Below, piece by piece: positions 36,971 through 49,191 of a stretch of 64,000 bases of DNA (within the stretch, counting starts at the first letter, position 1; each line of letters starts with the position of its first letter). The stretch is from NCBI GenBank assembly GCA_034766995.1, contig CM068314.1:12978201-13042200 (forward strand). Direction: 5' to 3'. The notes under the pieces were generated by a model. It saw only the letters and a list, made by a program, of their open reading frames with translations, searched no databases and was not told the origin of the DNA. The stretch is from Acanthacorydalis orientalis. Its lineage: Eukaryota > Arthropoda > Insecta > Megaloptera > Corydalidae. The position numbers and the translations under genes are program-made.

Positions 36971-38145
36971 CAGTTGATAGATAAATACATAATGTTATAG
37001 CAAACTTGTTTTTACTTTTATGAAGTAATTTGGTATGATTTGAAACTATAAATGTCTGTCTAAACTGCTACAAATTTAGTATTTCAAATATGTAAATCAT
37101 GTAATGTATGTAAACTAAAACAAGTTTAAATCTGTATTTTATGTACGAAACTCTAAAAGTACAGTTGTATATAACGTATTATTTTGTGAATAAACTTACG
37201 ATTTAAATAATAATATTTCATTTTGTAGCAATACTTATATTCCATAGTATTTATTTAATATATGAGAATAGATATTTCAAAACAATTTAATTCTTGTCTT
37301 CATAAAATTAAACTTACTGTAGCTTTAGTAATTTAACATTTGTGTGAAGAAAAGTAAATATAGTTTGTTGATTTATTTTTCTTTCATTAGACAAATTTTA
37401 TAATTTGTTATTAAATTTTCGAAAATTTTTTTATTAAGAAGTCAGATTTCAAAAATTTTAATTTGATTACAAATAAGAAGATTCTTTGTTTCACAAATTT
37501 TCTATTAGTTATTATCCGTTTTTTAATTATTTTTTCGTACCTTATTTTATTGCAGTTTAAATTGATTCAACAATTGTATTCACACAATATAATGAAATCG
37601 TACCTTCTTTAAAAAAACATGCTAGCTATAAGAAATATAAATCTTCTTTCTATCATGTTTTATTTTAAGCTGGGTATAGTCTAAAAAAATATTCCCAAAT
37701 TTTATTAATAATTTTTTGAAAACAGCCTGTCGACCAAAATATTTACTGATTTGCAAACTATTCTCAAAGAATTCCTTCTTTAATTAGTATCAGAGATGTT
37801 ATCGAATAATAAATGTCATATTTTGATTTGTAATACGAGATGACTTCATTAAAAATTGATTTCGTAATTTTTTTAAGTTAAATTAGAAAAAAAATATCAT
37901 ATTAATTTAATAAAATAATTTAGATATTTTTTTAATAACAACAAAGTGAAGTCAATTTCTCTTTCATATGATACAAAGACGACGGAATCACTCCTCCATA
38001 TATCGCATTCAAATGAACGCCTTTACATACCTCTTGAAGCAAACACCAAATCTAATTGATATTACTATAAAGATACAATATACATAATAGACGTATCATT
38101 AAAACCACAAACCTGACGGAATAGATGTTCGTTTATGTATAACAG
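36008..38145. other. AT-rich spacer
   Basis: No gene recognised. The 64-codon frame at 36212-36406 has no motif. It contains the TA tract at 36914. Confidence 0.5.
36914..36967. repeat. (TA)n microsatellite
   Basis: TATGTATG lead-in followed by about 42 bp of TA. Confidence 0.95.
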
Positions 38146-38149
38146 TTTC

Positions 38150-38340
38150 CTCTTAGTAGATTTTGAACAAGACCTACACGGGTCAAATCTAAATTTAATT
38201 ATGAGTCTCTGTGTCTACAAATAGTATAGTCGTGTATGTATTGACCGACAGACATGGACCACGAATGGAAACATGTTTGAATGAAGCATTCGCACCCGGA
38301 AAAATATGGTATATGAACAATTTTCTTGCATTTTCCCGGA
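38150..38340. other. GC-enriched non-coding island
   Basis: Less AT-rich than its flanks. The 115-codon frame at 38211-38558 starts here but continues through the TA tract as an alternating Ile-Tyr run, so only its first 50 or so codons could mean anything. No domain recognised. Confidence 0.3.
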
Positions 38341-38376
38341 ATAATATAAGATTTTCATATCTAATTATGTTCCAAA

Positions 38377-38379
<3 letters not shown>

Positions 38380-38430
<51 letters not shown>
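38380..38430. repeat. (TA)n microsatellite
   Basis: About 48 bp of pure TA. Confidence 0.95.
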
Positions 38431-38432
<2 letters not shown>

Positions 38433-38559
38433 GAAATAAATGCAATAAAATATTTTTTAAAGATTTATAAAGAACGATTAAATATAAAAAACAGGAATAC
38501 TATTCTCAACTTTTTTGTGATAATAGATGATCAAGAAAAAGGTATTTTGTACATTTAAT

Positions 38560-38615
38560 TAGTACATAACTATTATAAAGTAAAATTTAACCACAGCAAA
38601 TAAAATCAATGATGG
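38560..38615 (+). repeat. R family right-end fragment
   Basis: AGTAAAATTTAACCACAG and then CAAATAAAATC match the right end of the copy at 4060-4190. It lies 65 bp before miniature mariner copy 3. Confidence 0.35.
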
Positions 38616-38680
38616 AAAAAATTTTCTGTTAGATTTCAAAAAAAAGTTTGTTTATGTGAAATTGTTTTGATTTTAAAACA

Positions 38681-39261
38681 TTAGGTTAGTAGAAAAATAA
38701 TTGCGTCTTTTGATATACAAATGCATATACATTTTTTACTTTTTTGATTTTTCTAGCAGTTTAAGTGGCCCCGAACTGTTTAATGACTAACGCCTAACTT
38801 TTGTGCAAACTCTACAATTGTTGTATCTGGTTCTAAGTTAACTAACGCCTTCAATTGGTCGTTATAAACTAAAAAAGGTTACTCACGACCTTCTTCTTCA
38901 TTATCGAGGCTCTTGTCCCCAGCACGAAATTTTTGGAACCACTATTGAACAGTACCTTACTTAACAGTACCCATACCAAAAGCATCATTTAGTTTAAGAG
39001 CAGTTTCTGCTGTTTTACCACCCATTTTGTACTCATACAAGAAATTTTATCATATTTTCTTCTTCTCCATCTTTAACTCCATAGCCCAATTTGAAAAAAA
39101 ATAATAATAAGACTAAAGTTGATGTTACCAAAATACTGGACTGGAAAAATGCACTTTAAAATGATATCAACATGAATACGATGAAATGACACTTACATTG
39201 TAAGAAAATTAAGTTTAGAATTCAGAAAACCAAAACGGCAATTCTTTTCCTACCAACCTTA
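38681..39261 (-). mobile_element. Miniature mariner, copy 3 (catalytic domain deleted)
   Basis: A 581 bp element with ends TTAGGTTAGTAGAAAAATAA and, inverted, TTTTCCTACCAACCTTA, followed by TA. The left flank is CA, probably a mutated TA. Read leftward it has the leader, the transposase N-terminal region and the same deletion junction as the other copies. An R repeat fragment lies just to the left, and TAGTTATTTATTGAAATTTT, seen in the R copy at 28470, lies just to the right. Confidence 0.88.
38765..39070 (-). pseudogene. Mariner transposase N-terminal (DNA-binding) remnant
   Basis: Starts at the ATG at 39068-39070 with MEKKKI, runs at once into two stops, then NFLYEYKMGG, TAETALKLNDAFGMGTVK, a stop, and WFQKFRAGDKSLDNEEEG. 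The stop after TVK occupies the same codon as in copy 2. Decayed first helix-turn-helix and linker; no catalytic residues. Confidence 0.82.
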
Positions 39262-40051
39262 TAGTTATTTATTGAAATTTTTGAAAACAGAATGTTTAAA
39301 TACTCAATATATTTAATTAATTATCACATGTTTTGACATAAAAGAAAAGAATATCAAAAGAAATAAGCTTTTTTAAAGCAATTTCAAAAAAAATTATAAA
39401 TCGTTTAATATAATTTTGTATTAAATGGAATATTTTAATACCAGCCATTCAATGATTAATATATATATATATATATACATATATACATCTTCATTAGAAA
39501 ATGTTTTCGATGTATGAAAACATATAACCAGATCAATAACAAATACAGAATTCATTAGAGTTAATTAATTAAGTAATATACACAATGTTTTTCTAAACCA
39601 AAAATTAATAATACCTACAGATTCACTTTTGTAATTGTGATTATATAACAGTTATTCAAAACAGATTATATATATATATATATACATATCAGTATTTGTA
39701 AAATTCAATTTTCAATATTATATACAATTAATTAAATTTCAATCATATTACATGTTCCATATTTTGATTAGGAAGAATTCAAATAAAATATTTTAACGTG
39801 TTTATATATTTTCAAATAATTTTTTAATTACTTATTACATAATCAGTAATGAATGTAATAATAATTCATTGAAAAAATACACAATTACAAATTAAAAAAC
39901 CCTGAAACATTAAATAATATGATGAAAACAAAAATATTAAATTTCACATTTCTCTTAGTCGAGAGGAATATATAGAGGCGAGGCATCCATGTACAATTTA
40001 ATTGATTTTAACAACGATAATACACATACATGTACTAATATACATATATAC

Positions 40052-40091
<40 letters not shown>

Positions 40092-40620
40092 AATGAATTG
40101 CATTATATTGCATATTCGTTGCGGTTTCCATCAAAAGCGTGGACCATTGTGTGTTATTGACTTTTGATGTATAAATAGTAAAATTAATGAATTCAATGTT
40201 GATAAATTGTTAGAATTTAACTATATTTGTTTAAAAGTAGTTTTAATTTAATATAATTTTTCACTTGTATCAATATATATAATTCTTACATACACAATTC
40301 TTGATTATATTTATAATTCATTTATAAAAAATTATATAATAATCTTTGAAATATTTAAATTCTTAACATTCTGAAATACAGGCAAGATTAAATACATACT
40401 ATTAATAATTAATTGTCGATTATTAAGGTTTTATATGGCAAAGTAGAATTTTTCTTTCGCAGCATATATAAAAAGTATTATTCATGTTTCATCTGCTTTT
40501 AATTTTAAAACAAGTCTATATAAACAAATACGAAACAATTTTCTTAGATTTACAAGTAACAAATCACATTTAAGTCATAAATCTGCTATCAACTATTTAA
40601 AAATATCGAAATCATTTATC
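39262..40620. other. AT-rich spacer
   Basis: No gene recognised. Short TA tracts occur at 39460-39486, 39666-39690 and 40049-40086. Confidence 0.5.
40049..40086. repeat. (TA)n microsatellite
   Basis: About 32 bp of TA after an ACATATATAC lead-in. Confidence 0.9.
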
Positions 40621-40627
40621 TGTAGGA

Positions 40628-40746
40628 TGATTCAATTTAGGCTTCCATATAAAAGTATTAATATAAACATAAAAATTAAAAAAAATCATATTTTTTAAAT
40701 TTTTCAATTTTTTTAATACTTTTATGTGGAAGCCTAAATTGAATCA
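40628..40746. repeat. Long hairpin: 33-bp arms, 53-nt loop
   Basis: The arm 40628-40660 (TGATTCAATTTAGGCTTCCA and onward) is matched by 40714-40746 as its reverse complement, with one difference that would be a G-U pair in RNA. No target-site duplication is evident. Flanking bases stop pairing abruptly. It could be a minimal inverted-repeat transposable element or a small-RNA precursor. The 66-codon frame at 40724-40924 begins in the right arm and has no recognised motif. Confidence 0.75.
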
Positions 40747-42174
40747 CCAATATAAGCAGATTCTACAATTTAAAATAGAAAAAACGCTGATAAATATGAA
40801 CATCGCCTTTCGAGCGACATTAGAATTTAAGATTGTTTGCTTAATCTCACTTAAAAAGGCAACATGTGTTTTCAAGTCAATGCAAATTAATTATACGAAA
40901 AAAATATATTCATTTACAAAATGATTATTTAATCAGGAATGAAAGAAAATTTCATGCAACCAAGAAAGAAATTCTTATTGTTAGTAAAGTATTTCGAAAA
41001 TAGCTATTTAGAATATTATTGGAGTAATATAGTGATTACAACTGAATATTTGCTAATTTTATAATAAATATAGACAATATGTTCAAGATAATGAGAATAT
41101 AATAAGATTATAAGCTCTTCCATTAAAATAACGCAGAAGATTAATTTTTATGATGCTTTCTCATCCACTTTTCAGCTTTACTAGGGTTTCATCCATTTCG
41201 TTTCCTTAACTGGAAATATGAATGGAATTAGAATTATAAATTTGTATTTTTATAGTCTGTAGACATTCACTTATAAGATATTTACAACAGACAATTTATT
41301 CTGTGTCTTATTATCGATTAGAGATTCAAAGGATCGAAACAAACTCTACATTTAATTTAAGGCAGAAAATATAATACAAACGATGTAATGATCTACACGG
41401 TCGTTGGTTTGTAGTCTAATAAAATATATTTACTTGCTTATAAACCCAATATTATATCATTCAAGATATCTTTCGGTTTGTTAAGATTGAATTAGTATTG
41501 TTAAGTAGTGAGTATACTGAAAAATTAGTTTAAAATATAGGGAAATATTATAAATTCGTAATTAAATAATAATTTTAACATTTTCTTACCAGTTTTTTTC
41601 GTTAAAAATGATAAATATTTTCTTTTAAAGAAGTTTTCCAAAAATTCATACTAATTTTTCTAGTTAAATTCGATCACGTTTATTTGTTTTTCATATTCTT
41701 TATTTTGACATGAAAGATGTGTTTATCGATTTATAAAAATACAAATAATAATATATGAGTATAATACTAACATAAATAAATATTATTAATACTATACAAA
41801 TAATATTAAAATTTTAAAAAAATATAGATCATGTAATAAAAATGTATTAAATAATCTAATTTGTGAAATATATGATATTATAAAATCATAGTTTTTAAAT
41901 TAAATTTCTTTTTAAAATATTCATTTTCATAAATATAATAAGAAATTACAATATAAATTGATTGAATTGCATTACAAAAGTGTAGAAAAATATTTATATC
42001 AATTTCAAGAGAGTCTATTTGAAAACTTTAAAAATTCACTAAATGGTAAAATAAATTTACTTTTCAGTAATTATATGCACGAATCTAAACTGCAAAATAT
42101 TGATTTTTCAGCAAACTAAATGCAAACTTACTTAAGACATTAAACATATTGTGTTATAGAAAAAAAAGAATCCC
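40747..42174. other. AT-rich spacer
   Basis: No gene recognised. Confidence 0.45.
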
Positions 42175-42390
42175 CTTACACACGACTGTCTCAAACAGAA
42201 AACATAATTCAATCCTTGAATAATTAATTCCGACGATTTTGCATTAGTAGAGCACATCTTTTAATTACAACACCAATTAGTGCCATCATCAGATAGAATA
42301 TTAAACGTCGAGACAGTTGGGAAGTCAGTCACAATGTCATTGAATTGTCAGCAAGGACGAACACGCTATCAAATCATATTTTCTTAGAAA
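42175..42390. other. GC-enriched non-coding island
   Basis: Contains TTTTAATTACAACACCAATT, with TAAT and ATTA homeodomain-type cores, then AGTGCCATCATCAGATAG and CGTCGAGACAGTTGGGAAG. No frame. Possible enhancer; inference. Confidence 0.33.
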
Positions 42391-42726
42391 ATTGCTGTAG
42401 AGTTTATTCGTTGTACACAAAAACTTGAAACGATATTTGATTTTTCTTAAGGTTTTCTCACTCTTTTTTAATAAGAATTGTTTAAAGAACATAATGTTTT
42501 AATTGGTATATTCTGTGTCTAAAAGTTTTCCTTTGAGGTAAATATAGGAAGATTTTTATACAAAATTAATTAGCTTATTTTTTAATTACAAATTTATAAA
42601 CTAATTAAATTATTTATTTAGAGTATTGATTACTTAAGCACTTTTCAGCAAAGTTTTTGTGAAAATATTAAGTAATTTAAGCAATAAAATATAATATCTT
42701 TTATAGTCGCTCTTAAGAAACATCCA

Positions 42727-42784
<58 letters not shown>

Positions 42785-44154
42785 ATATAAAATAATGTTT
42801 TTAGCAGATAAAAATAAGAACTTTTATATAACGCAAGATGTACTTAAATGTTGTTTACTTGAGATACAAACATTTGTTTTAATATTTTCAAACTAATTTA
42901 ATTTTCATATTTGTAAAGAAACATATTTGAATATTCTCTTAACATATGAATACATAATTCCAATAAATAAGACTTTGTAGCTTTGAAACATTATTAAGAA
43001 GTTATATAGAGGTTTAAAATTGATAGTCAGATAAAATGTTTAAAAAAGATTAATTTCAATAAAGCTTTCAAACTTCAAACATAGTATTAATTCATGATTT
43101 TTGGAAGTTTAATCGAGTCTAAGTACTTTCTTCGTTCATTAATTAATTTCACAGCCTACCTGAAAATTAAATCAAAAGTATTTGTTTCTCGAGATAGAAT
43201 TCTTATATATATATATGAAATCTGATCAAAACGTTCTAAGACAGAATTATTTCAAAAAATAATGTACAGGTATAATTATTATGTATTATTATATTTAAAG
43301 TACTCTCTCTTAGATATGGTAAACCTTATTATACAATAATTTGAATGAAATTAAACGGATATTACTAACATTTAAAAGTTAATATTTGTTTTTTGCGTGA
43401 TACTAGTAAATAAATTTTTCAATGGTTATTTAGACATTTAAGGTTCGTCGACAACTAAGGTCATTAGCATTAGTCAAATTTATTAATATTTAATACAGAT
43501 ACGTTGTATTATTCGTGATTGTATTTTCAATTTTTAAAATGAGTGAACTATAGAAATAAAATTTACTTTTCTTAGCTTTGCATACAAGGCATTGCATTTT
43601 ATTTATAATACTGCTACTAAAAATTTTTAAAAAAGTTTTTAAATAATTTATTGATAACTAAATCAAGCAATTTTAAACAGAAAACATTAATTTTTAAGAT
43701 AAAACAAGTACAGTATAGTGAGTGCAGAATTTTAAGATAGAGAACTTTAACATTTTTGTGTAAAATTCTCTTTCTTCTTTAAAGTAACGCAAGAAAATTA
43801 TCACGAAAAAAATTGTTTATGAAGAGTAGCTCTACTCAATGAAAGAATATATTAAAAAATGACAAAAAATAATGAAAATAACGAAAAGAATTCATAGCAT
43901 GGTTGGAGTAAAGAAGTTAAGTAGTCTTTACAGATAACTTATTTGTATATCTCAAATAATATTAGATATAGATGAAAAAAAGAATACAATATTATATAAG
44001 AGTTTTGATTGTCTGTTTAACTATTTTATTTCTAAATAATGATTATAGATATCAATTATTTTAGTATCTGAAGTAACAGGTATAAAAGTTAGACGATGAA
44101 TAGTTGTTATATAGTAAATATTTTTTTACACAAGTTTGATCAAATTTTATTTAA
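42391..44154. other. AT-rich spacer
   Basis: No gene recognised. Confidence 0.45.
42730..42785. repeat. (TA)n microsatellite
   Basis: About 48 bp of pure TA plus TATG. Confidence 0.95.
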
Positions 44155-44560
44155 TCGAGACAACCTCGAATCCTGCAGTAACGATCTTATGTATAGAATT
44201 TATGTGACGTGACGAGTTAACAGTTAAAGTTAGCGAAATAGCTACACTAATTACGTTTGAACGTTACGTCTAACAATTAGCTAGAAATGACATGATGACA
44301 ACGCCGATGCCAAGATAGGTATGCTGTACGTACGTAAGTAGATAGCTGGAAATGTTTTAAGATTATGATAGGTGAAATTCTTGTCTGCGTACCTGTCTCA
44401 AACAGATATATGTTTTCGCGTATGTTCTAGGCTGAATAGAAATAATATCTCGTACGAAAACGCAACTACTTGAATTTCACAGTCATATAATTTCATGAAA
44501 CGGTGCTCCAATTATAAGACATACGTCACAGGTTGTGATAATTCTGTTTGTATTCGATGG
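44155..44560. other. GC-enriched non-coding island
   Basis: About 400 bp with more CpG (GTGACGTGACGAG, ACGCCGATGCC, CGTACGTACG) and GTAAGTAG, a donor-like string, at about 44334-44341. No supported frame. Confidence 0.35.
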
Positions 44561-44765
44561 TAGATTAGTCTCTTATTTTTAAATACAATTTAATAATTTG
44601 AGAAACTGTTATTTTTTAATAAATTCTATTGTTTTAATTTTTTTACATATTTCTTGTTAAATACATAAGAAATTCAATGATTAATAAATATAATTTTTAG
44701 GTCGATTAATTAAAATAATTTATTTATTAAATATTTTATTTTCTTCTAGGTCATTTTATATAAAA

Positions 44766-44848
<83 letters not shown>

Positions 44849-45340
44849 ATATAAATATAACTATTAAAAAACATTTTTTTAGCTTGAATATACTTTTAGA
44901 AGTTAGTACAAAAAAGAATACCATATAAAAATATCTTATTGATAAAATTACACCACGTTTCTCTAATTTATTACTTCATATTTTTTATTGACTTTACAAA
45001 CTTTCATATAACGTGTTCTTCTACTATATCTGTCATTATTTTTATTCTTTTAATATAAATTGTGCAGATGTTCTTTACGTTTATAAAATATCACGTCCTT
45101 ATAATATATCGATTTTACAAAATATTCGAATTATATCTCTTAAATATGGTTATTAATGACTCGTATGTGATTTTTTAATGCAATCATTGTCAGAAAATAA
45201 ATATAAATTACTTATATTATCTCGTTATTATAATTCATCCTTAATATTTGTGATTTTCGGTTTCATTTGAATTAATAAATTGTCAACTAATATTTTGTTG
45301 ATAAATTTAAACTTTTTTAAGAAAATCAATATACTGCTTT
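44561..45340. other. AT-rich spacer
   Basis: No gene recognised. It contains the compound tract at 44770. Confidence 0.45.
44770..44844. repeat. Compound (TA)n(TG)n microsatellite
   Basis: About 49 bp of TA followed by about 26 bp of TG. Confidence 0.96.
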
Positions 45341-46567
45341 AATTAGAAAGTTCCTTGAATTTTCAAATAAAAATCAAAATATTTGATTATTCATTAAAAT
45401 TTATTTTATCTCCTTCAGAGTGTTCTCTACAGCTTGAAATAGTCTTATGCCAATGCCTCAACTAATTTTCGATACATCGTTCGCATTCGATTGCCGGTAT
45501 TGACAGTATGCTCTTCTACTCATCCAGCGAATTTTTCTTAATAGCTTCAACAGAGTCAAAACGATATCCTCACAGGCTGCAATTTGAGTTTGGCGAATAT
45601 ACAAAACCAGGGGATTGGTCAGACGAATAAGGTACTTGCGGGATAATGTTGGTCGAGCTTTTGGCTAAAAAACCGTGAACAAGCATTGAGTAGGAGCATT
45701 GATTGAGCATGATGTAAGATCCATGAGTTGTTTGTCCACAATTCCGGTTGACATTTTCAGATCGCTTCGTGGAAATGCTCCATAACACCCAAGTAATATT
45801 TCATGTTGACTGTTCAACCTTTTAGAAGAAATTCTTTGTGGATCACACCATGATAATCGAAGAAAACAGTCAAGAGAATCTCGATATTTAATTGGCTTTG
45901 ATGCTCTCTATACCCAAATCTCGTCTTCAGTTATAATGCTTATCATGAACATAGAATTCATAGATGATTCAGATATTATCACGACAGAAACATCTTTTTA
46001 ACGCTTTTTTTGCTCAAAATTTAGTGTTCTTGACATAAGTCTAACCGAGATATATTTCAAGTGCCAAGTATCGATCAAGATGCTTTGTAATGATCCTTAC
46101 GAGATGCAAACGTCTTCAGAAATCTCTCAAATAGTCAGTAAACGATCATTCAGGATCAAATCTTTCACTTATTGAACTTTTTATTCATTGGTTGATGCCA
46201 ACGGCCGTCTTAAAAGATAGTAATTGTCTACCGACTCCTTGTCCTTCTTAAACAAACTGTATCACTGGTATACCTACGATTTTGATAAACATTCATCTTA
46301 AAATGCTTTCTACACGTATTTGAACGCGTCAGCATAAGAAATTTCGTTTTTAACATAACATTTAATACAAAATAGTTGTTTGATAAATTTAGACAGTAAA
46401 ATTTGATGAATCAAACACTGTAAAAACATGAACCGTTCACGAATAATTTGAGAGATTGCAATAATTTTTGGTATAGATCACAGAGAAAGGATAATAAACA
46501 TTATCATTTAAAAAAATTAACATTAGGTTTGCGGGGATCCTTATAAATTCCTGAAACTTTTTGATCA
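45341..46567 (-). mobile_element. Near full-length, decayed mariner
   Basis: About 1.23 kb, the usual mariner length. The right terminus (46545-46567), read inward on the minus strand, gives CAAAAAGTTTCAGGAATTTA. The left terminus (45341-45363) gives AGAAAGTTCCTTGAATTTT. They are inverted versions of one another with several differences. A degenerate transposase fills the interior on the minus strand. Exact ends and TA duplication are uncertain by a few bases. This lineage is different from the other three in the window. Confidence 0.8.
45415..46400 (-). pseudogene. Mariner transposase pseudogene, frameshifted throughout
   Basis: Switching between frames recovers the whole protein in order. 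First come DECLSKS and SLFKKDKESVD (first helix-turn-helix and linker), then LILNDRLLTI and CISYGSLQSIL (second helix-turn-helix), IITEDEIWV (first catalytic aspartate kept), FDYHGVIHKEFL, and NNSWILHH where the second catalytic block should follow but is scrambled. Last are FLAKSSTNIIPQVPYS and SSDQSPGF in place of the usual SPDLAPCDF, so the third aspartate is lost. Only 72 codons (45570-45788) remain open. Many stops and shifts show that it is old and dead. Confidence 0.85.
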
Positions 46568-46940
46568 GGGAAGTAGATTTTATAGATAAAAATTAGTAAC
46601 AAAATTTCACTTTTTTTCTTCCTTTATAATTATCTATTATTTCTCAGAAAGTAGGATTATTATTAATTATTTTAATAATCTAAAATTAGTTTAAAAACTG
46701 ACCATTTACTTTTTGTTTTTTATATTAAACTTTTGTATGTTTGTAGATAAGTCATAAGCTGCCGTTTGATTAAAGAAAAGTAACTTGGAGTCAAATAAAT
46801 TATTCCCAGATCAATAGAAAGATCGTTCAATTTGTCCGGAGAGTATTTACCGAATATATTCTCATTAAAGTGACAGTTGTCAATCCAACATTGATCTATG
46901 TGCGCAAAACGAAAACCTCGTTCGTTATTCAAGAGCGCAC
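46568..46940. other. AT-rich spacer with weak GC rise
   Basis: The 70-codon minus frame at 46720-46932 has no recognised motif. Its right part leads into the island that follows. Confidence 0.35.
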
Positions 46941-47340
46941 TCGATTCACAACCGTACAGAAAAGTAGTTCACAAAGAAATTAATTATCCATAAGCAAGCA
47001 AACATCGCACGCTACCTCCAGAATGATTGTCTAAACGGAACACCAATAAATCTCAACAACACGTTCGTATTGTCCGCATTAAAATCGAGCCCATTGTTCG
47101 TGTAAAATCGTTCCGGCACGCAAAGGCACTTGTCTTGCACGCGTTCGTCTTCATTTTCGACATTCGGCCGCCATCGAAAGCCAATTATTTCTTCCGTTCA
47201 TCGTCTGAGTGAATGTCTTGACTTCAGCGCGTTATTGCATCGTACAACAAAACTTTTTTTATTTTATTTTCGTACACTTCCGTGTTGGCTTACTGCCACT
47301 GATGTGCCTTCGTAGCTTTACTGCGAACTACACTCATGAA
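46940..47340. other. GC/CpG-rich non-coding island
   Basis: CpG-rich over 400 bp, with CATTCGGCCGCCATCG at about 47161-47176 carrying a GCCAT core. Three overlapping short plus frames (61-71 codons) differ in reading frame, which argues against coding. Candidate promoter or enhancer; inference. Confidence 0.4.
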
Positions 47341-47375
47341 AGATATTCGAAAAGTAAGTTTCAAAACAATACACC

Positions 47376-47377
<2 letters not shown>

Positions 47378-47417
<40 letters not shown>
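47378..47417. repeat. (TA)n microsatellite
   Basis: About 39 bp of pure TA. Confidence 0.94.
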
Positions 47418-47419
<2 letters not shown>

Positions 47420-47879
47420 TATAAAATTCTTCTCATGTAAAGATAAGTATTTATTTAAAAAATCCAATTCGATTAAAAGCTTCATTTTAGAAAAAGTTAT
47501 ATAATTTAAAAAAATCGAATTAAAATTATAAATTTTTGAATTAAAATTTTTATATTTCTATTTGCCTCCAGTTTGTATTGTATTTAATAAATGAGAATAT
47601 TTTCTGTTTTTTACTTTGAAAGCAAAACGGTGTAGAAAATAACTTATTGCAAAAACTTTTTGAATGATTTTGAATTTTAATAATTTTAGTCAGTTTGTTG
47701 GAATCAATAACAAAAGTGTATGATATAATTTTTATAATCATATTTTTATGTATTGTATATGCGTTTGTACTTATGTTTGTGTGAATGTAAAAAAATAATT
47801 ATTATTTTTATATTAATCAAAATTTCGGACCATCAATATATGAAACACAGATGACCCCGAAACAATTACAATGAATTAT
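47418..47879. other. AT-rich spacer
   Basis: No gene recognised. The 63-codon minus frame at 47550-47741 is low complexity. Confidence 0.45.
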
Positions 47880-48110
47880 TATGTAATCAACGAACGTATT
47901 TAAGAAACACGTCATTTCCGTTCGAAAGTTCTTTATTTCATTACATAAACTTTCTTTCCAAACATCCTTCGTACGCATTACTTTGTTCTTCGAGCGACCT
48001 TGTCTTTGCTGCCGTGATGTGTGCTAACTTTGGAGAAATTGAATTACTACACATCACTCCTCGCATTGCCTCGATATTCGAGTAGCAGGGGAAATTTATA
48101 AGAGATTGAT
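47880..48110. other. GC-enriched non-coding island
   Basis: Contains TTCTTCGAGCGACCTTGTC, GCTGCCGTGATGTGTGC and CTCCTCGCATTGCCTCG. No supported frame. Confidence 0.35.
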
Positions 48111-48305
48111 TGTCAGTTTAATTATTTTTTTGATATGTTCACCGTAATTTGATATCTCTAGCGTATTGTTTCGTCAAATTCTCGATCGAATGTGTCAGTT
48201 ATATTTGATATTTTCATATTTGTTACGTGCTGAATAGATATTAAAATTAATTTTGTTGAATAAGAATATTTAAAGAATATAAACGTATATTTACGCACAC
48301 ACACG

Positions 48306-48308
<3 letters not shown>

Positions 48309-48353
<45 letters not shown>

Positions 48354-48399
48354 CATATGTATATATATTTATATATAAATATATATATATATATATAAA
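48309..48399. repeat. (TA)n microsatellite, interrupted, with (CA)n lead-in
   Basis: ACACACACGCACA, then about 40 bp of TA, then imperfect TA to 48399. Confidence 0.93.
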
Positions 48400-48429
48400 T
48401 TCGACTGTTTCAAATTGTGTAATTTTCTA

Positions 48430-49090
48430 AATAGTTATTTCTGCAACTTAAACAAAGACTACAAGAAATATTTTACATTTTCCTTGACAATACTCTGTAA
48501 TGTCACGCTCCACTGCGGTATAAAGGTGGATCACGTATGTTAAGAAAGAGCCATATGGCCCGAGCCATTTGAACAACGATCGCAAACAGAAAAGACACTG
48601 TACTGAGTGTGAGGTCACAATCGTAAATATTTGAAGGTAACGTAGACAAGACGCGGAGTATTTCCGACCGTTATGACGATTCGACTCGATCCACGACAAT
48701 GCCCTTTATACGCCATTCTGTCCCACTTCTTTACGTTTATTTTACAAGATATGTGTCGTGAACGTAGGATCAAGTCGCTACGTCTATTCCCTTCAGACTC
48801 CAAACATTCATATCGACTCGCACCACTACTACTTTTTGTTCAGTTGCTCCGCATATCATCTCTGTACTTTCCTTGCCGCACGCTTCACTTGTCATTCCGA
48901 AACAAAACGACACGGCAAACATAAAACGCTTTTGTTTTTTTTTGTTTTTCAAAAAAAAAAATTCAAAGCGACACCTGTCCATGACATTCCAGTAGGAAAT
49001 TGTTAAAACTGAACGACACTCGCATAGGGGTCGAATCGAAAATGTCAGTGGATGATATACATTGTCATATTGAAAAAGAAGGATGTATTC
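48430..49090. other. GC/CpG-enriched non-coding island, largest in the window
   Basis: Five frames of 62-83 codons overlap on both strands in different phases with no recognised domain, so coding is not supported. Strings such as ACGCGGAGTATTTCCGACCG and GACTCGATCCACGAC mark the high-CpG centre. An untranslated exon, promoter or non-coding RNA gene is possible. Confidence 0.4.
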
Positions 49091-49191
49091 TTAAGAAAAC
49101 TGCAATATACAAGAAGATACTTAGTGTTTTTGTTAAACAGATAAAAAGATATCGTTCTTATTTTTGAATATTTTTTTTAATTTAAAATAAA

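Noticed and set aside
38211..38558. 115-codon plus-strand frame
   Set aside because: It reads through a TA tract as an Ile-Tyr run; only about 50 codons of unremarkable sequence precede it.
48448..49006. Cluster of five open frames of 62-83 codons
   Set aside because: They overlap on both strands in different phases without any recognised motif, as expected of GC-richer non-coding DNA.
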